64,000 nucleotides of DNA, taken from the NCBI RefSeq assembly GCF_003149745.1, contig NZ_QGEG01000001.1:1116001-1180000 (forward strand), read 5' to 3'. This document shows, piece by piece, positions 44,106 through 53,236 of the stretch; positions within the stretch are counted from its first letter, which is position 1; the number at the start of each line of letters is the position of its first letter. A model generated the notes under the pieces. That model was not told the DNA's origin and did not search any database. It saw only the letters and a list, made by a program, of their open reading frames with translations. Position numbers and translations under genes: made by a program. Source of the stretch: Flagellimonas aquimarina. Lineage in GTDB: Bacteria; Bacteroidota; Bacteroidia; Flavobacteriales; Flavobacteriaceae.

Positions 44106-46481
44106 ATGACGGAGAATTACAATGCTGAAAGCCCTATGTTGCAATTTGTAAGTTTCAATAAGCTATTGGAACATTATGACGAGCAGCTGAAAAGCAAGGA
44201 TAAATATCTTGCGGACAGGGCAAAATATGTTTTGGAAGCCCAAGCTTCTTTTCCAGAGTTAAGGGAGGGCTTTAATGATGTTGCGTTATTAGAGAAACAC
44301 AAGGATATTATTAGCATTATTCTTGCGGATACTTTTTCTCCAGTTTTGACGAAGAATGAAATTAAAACTGCATCTACGCCTTTTGAAAATATAGTTTTCA
44401 ATTCGTCGGAACGTTTTCAGAATATTTTGAAAAATGCAGGAGAAGGATTTGAATTGGAAATCCGCAATCTTCCCATGGATATCAATTATATCATGAAATG
44501 TACCGTGGTGCTAAATTTTTACTATGGGTTTAAAATGGACTTTAAACGCCCATTGTTTTATGATATTCCAGATACAAACGGTGTTATGCGACACTATAGA
44601 ATTCTGTACAATGCAGATTTTATGGAAATAATACCAACGGAAAATTCTAAAGAGCTTAGCCAAGAAGATGTTGATGAACTGTTGGAGAATTTTGATAATG
44701 TGGATTTATGGAAAGAGAAAATTCCACCAAACAGTTTTATATCCAAAGGCTTTGTGATTTCCAATATGTTTGATGTTACCGCCGAACATTCTATTTCTGA
44801 AATAAAGTCGACACTAATTGGCAGTAATAAAAGAGGGACGGAAAACTTTATGGAAAGTTTTCAAGACACTTTTAGATCACTTTTTAACCTTAAAAAAATT
44901 AAAGTTGGCTTTGCTGGTTATGACTGTAACGCAAATCGATTTCTAAAAATATACGGGAAAGGAATAGAAAGCTATATCCTAAAAGGTAAAGAAATGGAAT
45001 CTTGCGATGATATGCTTTGTGGATATTCCCATGGCAAATTGTTTGATGACAATACCTACTTCGCTATTTCCAATGTTGAAAAGTATTTTGAAAAATCCGG
45101 AGGCACCCAACAGCCTTACAAGAATTTACATGAACAAGGAATAAAAAGTGCCATACTTGCCCCTATTGCGGATAATGGCAACCTTTTAGGTGTGTTGGAG
45201 CTGGTATCGTATAAGGTAAACGAGTTGAACAGTGTAAATGCAAATAAGTTAGATGATGTAATGCCATATATCGTCTCTGCCGTATTAAGATCCATTGAAG
45301 AAGAGGAAAACCTTGTAGATGCTATTATCCAACATGAGTGCACAACGGTTCACTCATCTGTTTATTGGAAATTTCAAGAGGAGGCAAAACGTTTTATGGC
45401 CGATGAACTTGTTGGGAATAGACCAATTTTTAAGGAAATTGTTTTCAAAGACGTATACCCACTATATGGCCAAATAGATATCAAGGATTCCTCAAAGGAG
45501 CGCAATCTTTCAATTCAGAGAGATTTGATGATACAGCTTTCTGAAATCAATGGTGTCCTGCAAGAAGCCATTAAAAAATATGAGCTTCCCATTTATGAGG
45601 AATTGATGTTTAGGGTAAACACCTATCTAGAGGAAGTTAAAGAAGCACTTTATACCCATACTGAACAGGCAATCTTTGATTTTGTAAAAGAAGAAATTGT
45701 GCCTGTGTTTTTACATTTAAAAAAGGAAGATAAGGAACTAAAGCATTTCATTGATGTTTATGAGGCACAGATAGACCCTGCCACTGAGTCTTATTATGAC
45801 CATAGGCGTAATTATGATGATAGTGTAATGGAAGCCAATTTGCAATTAGCATCTTTATTGGATGAAAAACAGCTGGACGCCCAAAAAATGTTTCCACATT
45901 ATTTTGAACGCTATAAAACGGATGGGGTGGAGCACAACATGTACATTGGCAGTTCTATAGCCAATGACAGGAATTTTGATCAACTTTATCTAAGTAATTT
46001 AAGGTTGTGGCAGCTTCAGGTTATGTGCGATATGGAGAACAAATATTACGCGTTAAAACCTAAACTACCAGTTAAACTGGATGTAGCCTCTTTGATTTTG
46101 GTCTATAGTACTTCTTTGGCGATTCGTTTTAGAATGGATGAAAAAAGATTTGATGTAGATGGCACTTACAATGCCAGATACGAAATTATTAAAAAACGTA
46201 TAGACAAATCTTATATTAAAGGAACAAACGAAAGATTGACCCAAAAAGGTAAGTTGGCCATTGTATATTCCCAAAGAAAAGATGAAAAGGAATATATGCG
46301 CTATATAAAGTTTTTAAAAGCAAAAGGTTACTTCACCAATAATATAGAAATTGTAGAGCTAGAAGGGCTTCAAGGGGTTACGGGACTCAAAGCAATTAGA
46401 GCCGAAATTTTGTACACAAAGGATACAAAATCTGAACGCACATATACCTATGAGGATTTAATGGAAGAGCTAAAATCCTAG
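44106..46481 (+). CDS. GAF-domain protein, large cytosolic
   Basis: A 791-residue soluble protein with no helix long enough for a membrane span. A GAF-like domain spans about residues 255-405, with KIKVGFAGYDCNANRF and SAILAPIADNGNLLGVLELVS. The N-terminal region (about 1-230) and the C-terminal helical region (405-791) are not recognised, and no kinase, cyclase or DNA-binding output is visible. Such GAF proteins occur in Flavobacteriaceae. It is convergent with the HD/PycTM gene, sharing overlapping stop codons (CTAG). Confidence 0.78.
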   Translation: MTENYNAESPMLQFVSFNKLLEHYDEQLKSKDKYLADRAKYVLEAQASFPELREGFNDVALLEKHKDIISIILADTFSPVLTKNEIKTASTPFENIVFNSSERFQNILKNAGEGFELEIRNLPMDINYIMKCTVVLNFYYGFKMDFKRPLFYDIPDTNGVMRHYRILYNADFMEIIPTENSKELSQEDVDELLENFDNVDLWKEKIPPNSFISKGFVISNMFDVTAEHSISEIKSTLIGSNKRGTENFMESFQDTFRSLFNLKKIKVGFAGYDCNANRFLKIYGKGIESYILKGKEMESCDDMLCGYSHGKLFDDNTYFAISNVEKYFEKSGGTQQPYKNLHEQGIKSAILAPIADNGNLLGVLELVSYKVNELNSVNANKLDDVMPYIVSAVLRSIEEEENLVDAIIQHECTTVHSSVYWKFQEEAKRFMADELVGNRPIFKEIVFKDVYPLYGQIDIKDSSKERNLSIQRDLMIQLSEINGVLQEAIKKYELPIYEELMFRVNTYLEEVKEALYTHTEQAIFDFVKEEIVPVFLHLKKEDKELKHFIDVYEAQIDPATESYYDHRRNYDDSVMEANLQLASLLDEKQLDAQKMFPHYFERYKTDGVEHNMYIGSSIANDRNFDQLYLSNLRLWQLQVMCDMENKYYALKPKLPVKLDVASLILVYSTSLAIRFRMDEKRFDVDGTYNARYEIIKKRIDKSYIKGTNERLTQKGKLAIVYSQRKDEKEYMRYIKFLKAKGYFTNNIEIVELEGLQGVTGLKAIRAEILYTKDTKSERTYTYEDLMEELKS

Positions 46482-47680
46482 TTCAGAGATGCAAGATTTT
46501 CTGGTTGACCAAAAAAGTGAAATGCCAATCCAAATGCGATTACGGATATCACAATTCCAATAATAAAAATGGTATAGGTCAATCGTAAGATTTTGTATTT
46601 TCTGTTGAGAACGAGCCCAAGAAAATACAGATCCTTGGTGAGCGAAGAATAAATGTATTCCTTGTCTTTGACCAATTCTTGAATGGCCCATTCATAGTCC
46701 TTTAAACTCATTTTATGAAAGTTGCCAAAAAACAGCAGGTTTACCTTTTTATCGGCCACATCCTGTTTGGTAAACTCCCCACTGGTTACATTGGGCCTTG
46801 TGGCTAAAACCGCCAATATCATAGAGACAACGCTAAAAGTGATAAAAATAGCTGTAGGGTATATTAAATAGGTATTTGAAGGATTATCTAGTTTAGGTAT
46901 AAGATTAGATAGAGCAACTGAAATAATAATGGCATTTACAGACAATAGGATATTGGCTTTGGTATCGGCAATGTCACTTAATGTCAAATGGTTTTTAAGG
47001 GTAACCCTAAAAAGTGTTTGAATACCGCGATCGGGACTTTCACTTTTATACTTAGCCTTCAAGGCTTCCTTCTTGGCAATTTCCTTTTCGGTCTTTTTTT
47101 CCTTGATCAATTGTTTTAGGTTGCGCTGTTTTGCCTCATCCCAATTTTCTTTAGCGTAATCTGTATAAAACTGATGCTCGTTTCGGAACATCTTTATGTT
47201 TTCATCTCGCCACTCTTTGTTTGAATATGTGGCAACTCCCAATTCCTGTAATTCTTCTTTTAAATAGTCGGTTGTTTCCCAATAACTTTTTTGGGCAAAA
47301 TGTGAAGCATCTGCATCTCTTATGATTTCTTGATGAAGAGTTTTTGGCTCATGGTATCTTTTTGTTGCCATGATACAAGCACAAATCTGTTCAATACCTG
47401 TTGGATCGTAATCGTTCTCTTTAAGAAATGCCGTGGCTATTTTGCAACTTGCTTCTTCATGGTTTTCAATACTTTTGGTGTAACCAGTATCATGAAACCA
47501 AGCGGCCAATAGGAGCTTTTCACTTTCCAAATCCTCAAGATTATAAAAATTGAGTAATTCTTTAGTACTTTTAACTACACGCTGGGTATGGCGCAAATTG
47601 TGGTATAAAAAATTTGGATCAAGTTTATTTTCCAAGATTTCTGATACAAAACGTTCAGCTTTTTCAACAATTTCCGACAT
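46478..47680 (-). CDS. HD phosphohydrolase fused to a Pycsar-effector-like membrane domain
   Basis: A 400-residue protein from ATG 47680. The N-terminal HD domain (residues 1-140) has His27 and His31 (HNLRH), His63-Asp64 (WFHDTG) and a late Asp pair (RDADASHF). A charged coiled linker (about 180-215) leads to a C-terminal DUF5706/PycTM-like domain. That domain has helices at about 244-262, 271-293 and 366-390, with the family segments DTKANILLSVNA, ATRPN and NLLFFGNFHKMSLKDYEWA. Pycsar TM effectors bind cCMP or cUMP and damage the membrane; here no uridylate/cytidylate cyclase gene is adjacent. ATG 47746 is rejected because it runs into the divergent gene. Confidence 0.85.
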   Translation of the reverse strand: MSEIVEKAERFVSEILENKLDPNFLYHNLRHTQRVVKSTKELLNFYNLEDLESEKLLLAAWFHDTGYTKSIENHEEASCKIATAFLKENDYDPTGIEQICACIMATKRYHEPKTLHQEIIRDADASHFAQKSYWETTDYLKEELQELGVATYSNKEWRDENIKMFRNEHQFYTDYAKENWDEAKQRNLKQLIKEKKTEKEIAKKEALKAKYKSESPDRGIQTLFRVTLKNHLTLSDIADTKANILLSVNAIIISVALSNLIPKLDNPSNTYLIYPTAIFITFSVVSMILAVLATRPNVTSGEFTKQDVADKKVNLLFFGNFHKMSLKDYEWAIQELVKDKEYIYSSLTKDLYFLGLVLNRKYKILRLTYTIFIIGIVISVIAFGLAFHFFGQPENLASLN

Positions 47681-47734
47681 ATACAGTACTTTGAATTCTC
47701 CAAAATACGAAATTTTGGAAATAACCTCAGTCGT

Positions 47735-50700
47735 ATGAAAAAACATTACTTACTTATACTTTTATTGACCATTGTATCTAGTTGTGCCACTTATGAGGCA
47801 AAGTACGCCGTACCGTTCAATGACAATAAAACTTTGAATGCTAAAGAAGTTGAGCACACCTTTTATTTAATTGGTGATGCAGGTAAATCACCAGTGGGTG
47901 ATTTAAATCCGGCACTTAAAATATTTAAATCCAAATTACAAGAAGCAAATCAGAATAGTACAACCATTTTTTTAGGGGATAATATTTATCCAGCGGGCTT
48001 TCCCAGCAAAAAAGATGATCCATCTGGTCATGAGTTGGCAAAAAATCATTTGGATGCACAATTGAGCACAGTAAAAGAATTCAAGGGAAAAACAGTTTTT
48101 ATTCCTGGCAATCACGATTGGTATAGCAAAGGGCTAGAAGGATTGGAAAGAGAGGAAAAATATATTCAAAAAGCTTTGGATAGCAAGAAGGTGTTTTTTC
48201 CGGACAATGGGTGCCCTATAGAAAAAATCAAAGTAAGTGAAAATATAGTGGTAATCGCTATTGACACCGAATGGTATTTGACCAATTGGGACAAGCACCC
48301 AACCATGAACGATGATTGTGAAATAAAGGACAGAGGAAGATTTTTTGAAGAATTGGAGGGGCTTATCAAAAAAAATGTGGATAAAACCACCATAATTGCA
48401 ATGCATCATCCGGCATTTACCTATGGTTCCCATGGCGGACAGTTTTCATTCAAAGAACATATTTTTCCTGTTGGGGGTAATGTGCCAATCCCTTTTTTGG
48501 GAACGTTGGGTAATCTGCTAAGAAAAACCTCTGGCGCTTCAATTACAGATTTGCAAAACAAGATGTACAATCAATTGAAGAACCGCTTGGTAACCTTGGC
48601 ACAATATTCTGAAAAAGTAATTTTTGCTTCAGGACATGAACATACGCTTCAATATATAGTTGAGGAAAACACACCTCAGATAGTTAGTGGGTCTGGAGCA
48701 AATAAGGGTTATACCCGTCTACTCAACGGAAGTAAATTTTCTACAGGTCAAATGGGTTATGCTATTTTAAAAGTGTATAAAGATGGTTCTTCTGAAGTGG
48801 AATTTTATGGTATTGGAGCTAGTGGGACTGAAGAATTATTATATAGTTCAGAAGTGTTGACTTCAAATAAAAAGAAAGTGGCCAAGAATTATAGTGATAC
48901 TTTTCCTGCTGAGATGGAGGCATCTATTTATTCCGATGAAGAGATAGATAAAACAGGTTTCCATAAATGGCTTTGGGGTGACCGTTATAGAAAATACTAT
49001 GCTACCAAAGTAAAAGCGCCAACAGTGCGCTTAGATACCTTGTTCGGCGGACTCAGTGTCGTAAGAAAAGGTGGGGGAAATCAATCTAACTCATTAAGGC
49101 TTGAACATAAAGATGGCAGGCAGTTTGTAATGCGAGCACTTAGAAAAAGTGCAGAACGCTATTTACAGGCCATTGCTTTTCAGGAACAGTACATTATTGG
49201 GGATTTTGAGGACTCTTTTACAGAAAGACTGTTAATGGATTTTTATACAGGGGCTCACCCATATGCTCCATTTGCACTGGGACCACTTTCAGATGCTGTG
49301 GGCATATATCATACAAATCCCAAATTATACTATATACCCAAGCAAAATGCACTTGGAGATTACAATTCGGATTTTGGCGGGGAGCTTTATATGATTGAAG
49401 AACATGTTTCTGAAGGGCATGGAGCACTAGCAAGTTTTGGTTACTCAAATAAGATTGAAAGCACCTATAATTTAATCAACAAGTTGCGTGAAGATGAAGA
49501 GTATAGTATTGATAAAAAAGAGTATGTAAAAGCACGTTTGTTTGATATGCTGATTGGTGATTGGGATCGTCATGTGGATCAATGGAGGTGGGTAGAGTTT
49601 AAAGATGAAGACGGAAATAAGGTTTTTAGGCCATTTCCAAGAGATAGGGACCAAGCTTTTTCAATTTGGGGAGATGGTGCGTTGATGTCGTTTGCGTCAA
49701 GAACTGTACCCTCCTTGCGAATTTTTGAAGGATTCAATGAAGAAATACGCAGTGTAAAAGGGTTTAATTCATCACCAAGAACTTTCGCCTTGGATATGGC
49801 GCTGCTTTCAGAAACAGATATGGATTTGTGGATAGCACAAGCAAAGCTGATTCAGGAAAAAATAGATGAATCGGTAATTGATGATTCGTTCTCCGCTTTT
49901 CCTAAAGAAGTTAATGATGAGACGGTTTCCAATTTTAAGGCCATATTATTAAAAAGAAAGCAAAATCTTATAAATACAGCACAAGAATACTTTAGGGTAA
50001 TTAACAAATATAGCGTTGTTACCGGCACGGACAAGGATGACCATTTCGTAATTAGTTCATTGGAAAATGGAAGTTTGGATGTTAAAGGATATCGAATAAA
50101 AAACGGAAAGAAAAAAGATTTGTTTTTTGAAAAAACATATTCCCCGGAATTTACCAAAGAAGTTTGGGTATATGGGTTGGATGACGACGATATTTTTGAG
50201 GTGAACACAAAGTCTTCTAAAGTAAAAGTCAGAATTGTAGGAGGACAAAACAATGATGTATATAAGATAGCTGAGAAGTCTAAAAAAGTACACACCTATG
50301 ACTTTAAAGCAAAAAAGAACACCTATGATGAGGCATTTGGGGGTGTAGTTCATGAAATAAATGACTATGATACCAACACGTACGAATTTTTAAAAGTAAA
50401 GGCCAGCAACAATCAACTGTTGCCATCTCTAGGGTTTAATCCAGATGATGGGTTTAGAATTGGTTTGACCGATACCTACACTTTTAATGGGTTTAGACAA
50501 AATCCTTTTACACAACAACACACGTTTAATGCAGCCTTTTACTTTGCTACAAATGGATTTGATTTTGGTTATAATGGAGAGTTTGCAAATGTTTTTGAAA
50601 ATGTAAATTTAGAATTGAACGCAAGGTTTACCAGTCCTAATTTTACAATCAATTTCTTTGGATTTGGAAATGAGACCGAAAACAATGATGATGATGAACC

Positions 50701-51451
50701 CTTGGGCCTAGATTTCAATAGGGTTAGATTAAGAACTCTAAAATTTGCTCCTTCATTGGTTTGGCGCGGATATTTAGGTTCTAAAGTAAGGTTGGGTGTT
50801 TCCTACGAGGACATAGAGGTGGAAGAAACAGAAGATAGATTCATTAATCAATTTTACGTTCAGAACGGCGAGGAGAACGAGCAAAGTTTCTTTGGAGTGG
50901 ATGCAGAATATAGTTACTCCAATACGGACAATGAAGCTTTTCCAACAATGGGAATGAGTTTTTCTTTGCATGGAGGGTATAAGACCAATTTAAACGATTC
51001 TGGTAGGGCGTTTGGGTTTATAGTGCCCAGCTTATCCATAGATCATAAAATCTGCTCTGATGGTAGATTGGTTTTGGCCACAAAGATTAAGGGACACTTT
51101 AATATTGGAGATGATTTTGAGTTTTATCAAGGCGCCAGTATTGGCGCAAATGATGGGTTAAGAGGATTCCGTTTCCAACGATTTACAGGAAAAACCGCCT
51201 ATTATCAAAACACAGATTTGCGGTACAGTTTTAGAAAGCGCCAAACTGGAGTGTTACCTGTTACCCCTGGCATTTTTGGAGGATTTGATTATGGAAGAGT
51301 TTGGTTTCCTGGAGATTCTTCAGACAAATGGCATAATTCTTATGGGGGAGGCTTTTTTGTAAACGGTGCGGATATTCTGTCCGCTAACTTCGGATTTTTT
51401 AATAGTTCGGATGGTCCACGATTTGCTTTTGGAGTAGGATTTGGTTTCTAA
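47735..51451 (+). CDS. Metallophosphoesterase/kinase-like/outer-membrane-barrel fusion
   Basis: A 1238-residue lipoprotein (lipobox IVSSCATYE, Cys17) with three parts. Residues about 40-380 are a calcineurin-like phosphoesterase: LIGDAGKSP, LGDNIYPAG, PGNHDWY, MHHPAFTYG and SGHEHTL. Residues about 430-740 look like a divergent kinase fold: GRQFVMRALRKS (possible ATP Lys), LIGDWDRHVDQW near residue 610 and PRDRDQAF as a DFG-like site. Residues about 905-1238 form an Omp85/FhaC-like beta-barrel (GLRGFRFQRFTGKTAY, ending VGFGF). It is probably displayed at the outer membrane. Only the phosphoesterase and barrel parts are firm. Confidence 0.85.
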   Translation: MKKHYLLILLLTIVSSCATYEAKYAVPFNDNKTLNAKEVEHTFYLIGDAGKSPVGDLNPALKIFKSKLQEANQNSTTIFLGDNIYPAGFPSKKDDPSGHELAKNHLDAQLSTVKEFKGKTVFIPGNHDWYSKGLEGLEREEKYIQKALDSKKVFFPDNGCPIEKIKVSENIVVIAIDTEWYLTNWDKHPTMNDDCEIKDRGRFFEELEGLIKKNVDKTTIIAMHHPAFTYGSHGGQFSFKEHIFPVGGNVPIPFLGTLGNLLRKTSGASITDLQNKMYNQLKNRLVTLAQYSEKVIFASGHEHTLQYIVEENTPQIVSGSGANKGYTRLLNGSKFSTGQMGYAILKVYKDGSSEVEFYGIGASGTEELLYSSEVLTSNKKKVAKNYSDTFPAEMEASIYSDEEIDKTGFHKWLWGDRYRKYYATKVKAPTVRLDTLFGGLSVVRKGGGNQSNSLRLEHKDGRQFVMRALRKSAERYLQAIAFQEQYIIGDFEDSFTERLLMDFYTGAHPYAPFALGPLSDAVGIYHTNPKLYYIPKQNALGDYNSDFGGELYMIEEHVSEGHGALASFGYSNKIESTYNLINKLREDEEYSIDKKEYVKARLFDMLIGDWDRHVDQWRWVEFKDEDGNKVFRPFPRDRDQAFSIWGDGALMSFASRTVPSLRIFEGFNEEIRSVKGFNSSPRTFALDMALLSETDMDLWIAQAKLIQEKIDESVIDDSFSAFPKEVNDETVSNFKAILLKRKQNLINTAQEYFRVINKYSVVTGTDKDDHFVISSLENGSLDVKGYRIKNGKKKDLFFEKTYSPEFTKEVWVYGLDDDDIFEVNTKSSKVKVRIVGGQNNDVYKIAEKSKKVHTYDFKAKKNTYDEAFGGVVHEINDYDTNTYEFLKVKASNNQLLPSLGFNPDDGFRIGLTDTYTFNGFRQNPFTQQHTFNAAFYFATNGFDFGYNGEFANVFENVNLELNARFTSPNFTINFFGFGNETENNDDDEPLGLDFNRVRLRTLKFAPSLVWRGYLGSKVRLGVSYEDIEVEETEDRFINQFYVQNGEENEQSFFGVDAEYSYSNTDNEAFPTMGMSFSLHGGYKTNLNDSGRAFGFIVPSLSIDHKICSDGRLVLATKIKGHFNIGDDFEFYQGASIGANDGLRGFRFQRFTGKTAYYQNTDLRYSFRKRQTGVLPVTPGIFGGFDYGRVWFPGDSSDKWHNSYGGGFFVNGADILSANFGFFNSSDGPRFAFGVGFGF

Positions 51452-52308
51452 TCAATCAGATAAGAATACAGGTTCCTTCCCTTAGTCTTGGATTGTTCAT
51501 CCGCTATCAACAATGTTCTGTTGTCCACAAAGCAGATAGACTCTTGCTGTGTTCTATGCTTTACATCTATGGTGCGGAGAGAGCCTTTTGTAAAATCATC
51601 CGAGCTAAAATCGGTAAACAACCATATAAAACCAGAACCTAATAATACTACCTTTTTTCCATCAGGAGAGATATCTGCCCCCGTAATAGAGCAGAATTGC
51701 GGGTCTTTGCAGGCAGTAAATTCCCCTATCAGCGTTGCTTGGTGAGAGCCTATGACAGCTGGAACTTTATAAATTAACGCTTTTCCGGTATATGGCCTTG
51801 TTCTGTTTTTTGTGATGAGATATAAGAAGTTATCCTTGTAAAAAAATGCTTCACAATCAAACATCAATTTTGATTTCTTTGGCGGGAATTTCTCTTGCTG
51901 GGGGTACTCAAAGGTTATTTTTTCCGCTTTTATTTTATTGCCGGTTTGGTTATCGGGATTTGGTAATTTATAGATTGAAAGATTTTTTCGTTCGTTTGCG
52001 TTGTTTCCAAAATTGCCTATGTATAAATTGCCTTTTTCATCTTTGGCCAAATCTTCCCAATCATGATTTTTTGCATTTTCAACTTTGAGCTTCTTTACCA
52101 GATTGCCCTTAAGGTTAATTGCATAGATGTGATCTTTGTTTCCATTGTCCTCTATTACCCAGGCTATGGAATCATTGACAGAGGCAATACCAGAAACCTC
52201 GTTGAGTTTTGATGGAAGTTTTCCTAAATAAGTTAAATCCCCGTAGTAGGGTTTTTGAGCACATCCTTGAAGGAAGACCAATATTAAGAAAACGGTTACT
52301 TTATTCAT
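51448..52308 (-). CDS. Beta-propeller-like lipoprotein
   Basis: A 286-residue lipoprotein with lipobox FLQGCAQKP (Cys16). It looks like a beta-propeller: NEVSGIASVNDSIAWVIEDN, then HDWEDLAKDEKGNLYIGNFG and SITGADISPDGKKVVLLGSG. The pattern is like SdiA-regulated/YjiK-type and esterase-like proteins. It is the last gene in a five-gene minus-strand run starting at 61118, 5 bases after the GyrI-like gene. Its stop overlaps the convergent barrel-fusion gene by 4 bases (CTAA). Confidence 0.72.
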   Translation of the reverse strand: MNKVTVFLILVFLQGCAQKPYYGDLTYLGKLPSKLNEVSGIASVNDSIAWVIEDNGNKDHIYAINLKGNLVKKLKVENAKNHDWEDLAKDEKGNLYIGNFGNNANERKNLSIYKLPNPDNQTGNKIKAEKITFEYPQQEKFPPKKSKLMFDCEAFFYKDNFLYLITKNRTRPYTGKALIYKVPAVIGSHQATLIGEFTACKDPQFCSITGADISPDGKKVVLLGSGFIWLFTDFSSDDFTKGSLRTIDVKHRTQQESICFVDNRTLLIADEQSKTKGRNLYSYLID

Positions 52309-52313
52309 TGTGG

Positions 52314-53204
52314 CTATTTAATTGGCATGAATATTTCAGCTTTCCATTTCAGTTCATCTCCTCCCATGCTTGGGTTGTCATAAAAGATTTCCACAGGTGT
52401 ATTGGCCACTTCAATGTTGTGTTTTTCTGCATACTTTAAAAGCAGGTACCAAGCCCTGTCTGAAGTTATATAATTTCCATTATATATTGCCTTTAAAGCT
52501 TTTGACCCTTTAAATTCCTTGTACTTTATTTCATCGTTCAGCGGTAAAGAATCTGATTCTATGACCGGATAGCAAAAATTGTACTCGATACTATCATTTT
52601 CCATATCCCATTTTGTTATTTCTACAAATGGGGTGCCTTCGGCCGCAATGTTATAGTTATCTACAAACCCACTTAGAAATGGAAATTCTCGCATCATTTC
52701 AAAGGCCTTTTCAGATTGCGAACCCTTAACGGTAAGATATGCGCAGAAAGTAGATTTTAACTCATCTTCACCAACTATGCTCACCCTAAATTTTTTAATA
52801 TGATCGTTAAGGTATTGATTAAAGCTGATAAGATTTTTTTTAGATCTTTTTTCCAATACTGTTGAGGTAAATGGAATCATGACTTTGTTCATGAAGCTGT
52901 TGTTTAAGTCCGTAACTTTTACCTTAACCTTTGAAGTAGAGTCTGTGACAGGAATGATTTCCCAATTATAGTTGATTATGGAGTCATTGAATTTCAGTTG
53001 TTGTTCAAGATTTAATAGTCCATCCTGTTTTATTGGAATATTGGATTGCATTCGTTTATCCCAACTTTTTATGGTTTGATTAATTGCGCCAGGAAAAGTA
53101 TTGGCCGTAAACGTTATTTGATAATCATTGGGTTTTACAAAAAGGTACCATCCTAGAACAACAATTACCATTGCAGTTACTAACAAAGAAATTTTTTGTT
53201 TCAT
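52314..53204 (-). CDS. Membrane-anchored SRPBCC/GyrI-like protein
   Basis: A 296-residue protein. One N-terminal helix (about residues 5-24) may anchor it. A first domain (about 30-145) resembles SRPBCC/polyketide-cyclase-like folds. A second domain (about 150-295) matches GyrI-like small-molecule binding, with GTPFVEITKWD, YNFCYPVIESD and NGNYITSDRAWYLLLKYAEK. Ligand unknown. It lies 32 bases downstream of the haloperoxidase-family gene in the same operon. Confidence 0.72.
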   Translation of the reverse strand: MKQKISLLVTAMVIVVLGWYLFVKPNDYQITFTANTFPGAINQTIKSWDKRMQSNIPIKQDGLLNLEQQLKFNDSIINYNWEIIPVTDSTSKVKVKVTDLNNSFMNKVMIPFTSTVLEKRSKKNLISFNQYLNDHIKKFRVSIVGEDELKSTFCAYLTVKGSQSEKAFEMMREFPFLSGFVDNYNIAAEGTPFVEITKWDMENDSIEYNFCYPVIESDSLPLNDEIKYKEFKGSKALKAIYNGNYITSDRAWYLLLKYAEKHNIEVANTPVEIFYDNPSMGGDELKWKAEIFMPIK

Positions 53205-53236
53205 TAGTATTCTAATTGTATTGAGGAGTTAAAGAA

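Noticed and set aside
46478..47680. Complete Pycsar anti-phage system
   Set aside because: Only a PycTM-like domain is present. The adjacent GAF protein has no cyclase motif, and no other cyclase is visible in the window.
49852..50295. 147-residue minus-strand frame inside the barrel-fusion gene
   Set aside because: It is antisense to a continuous 1238-codon gene, with no independent signal or motif.
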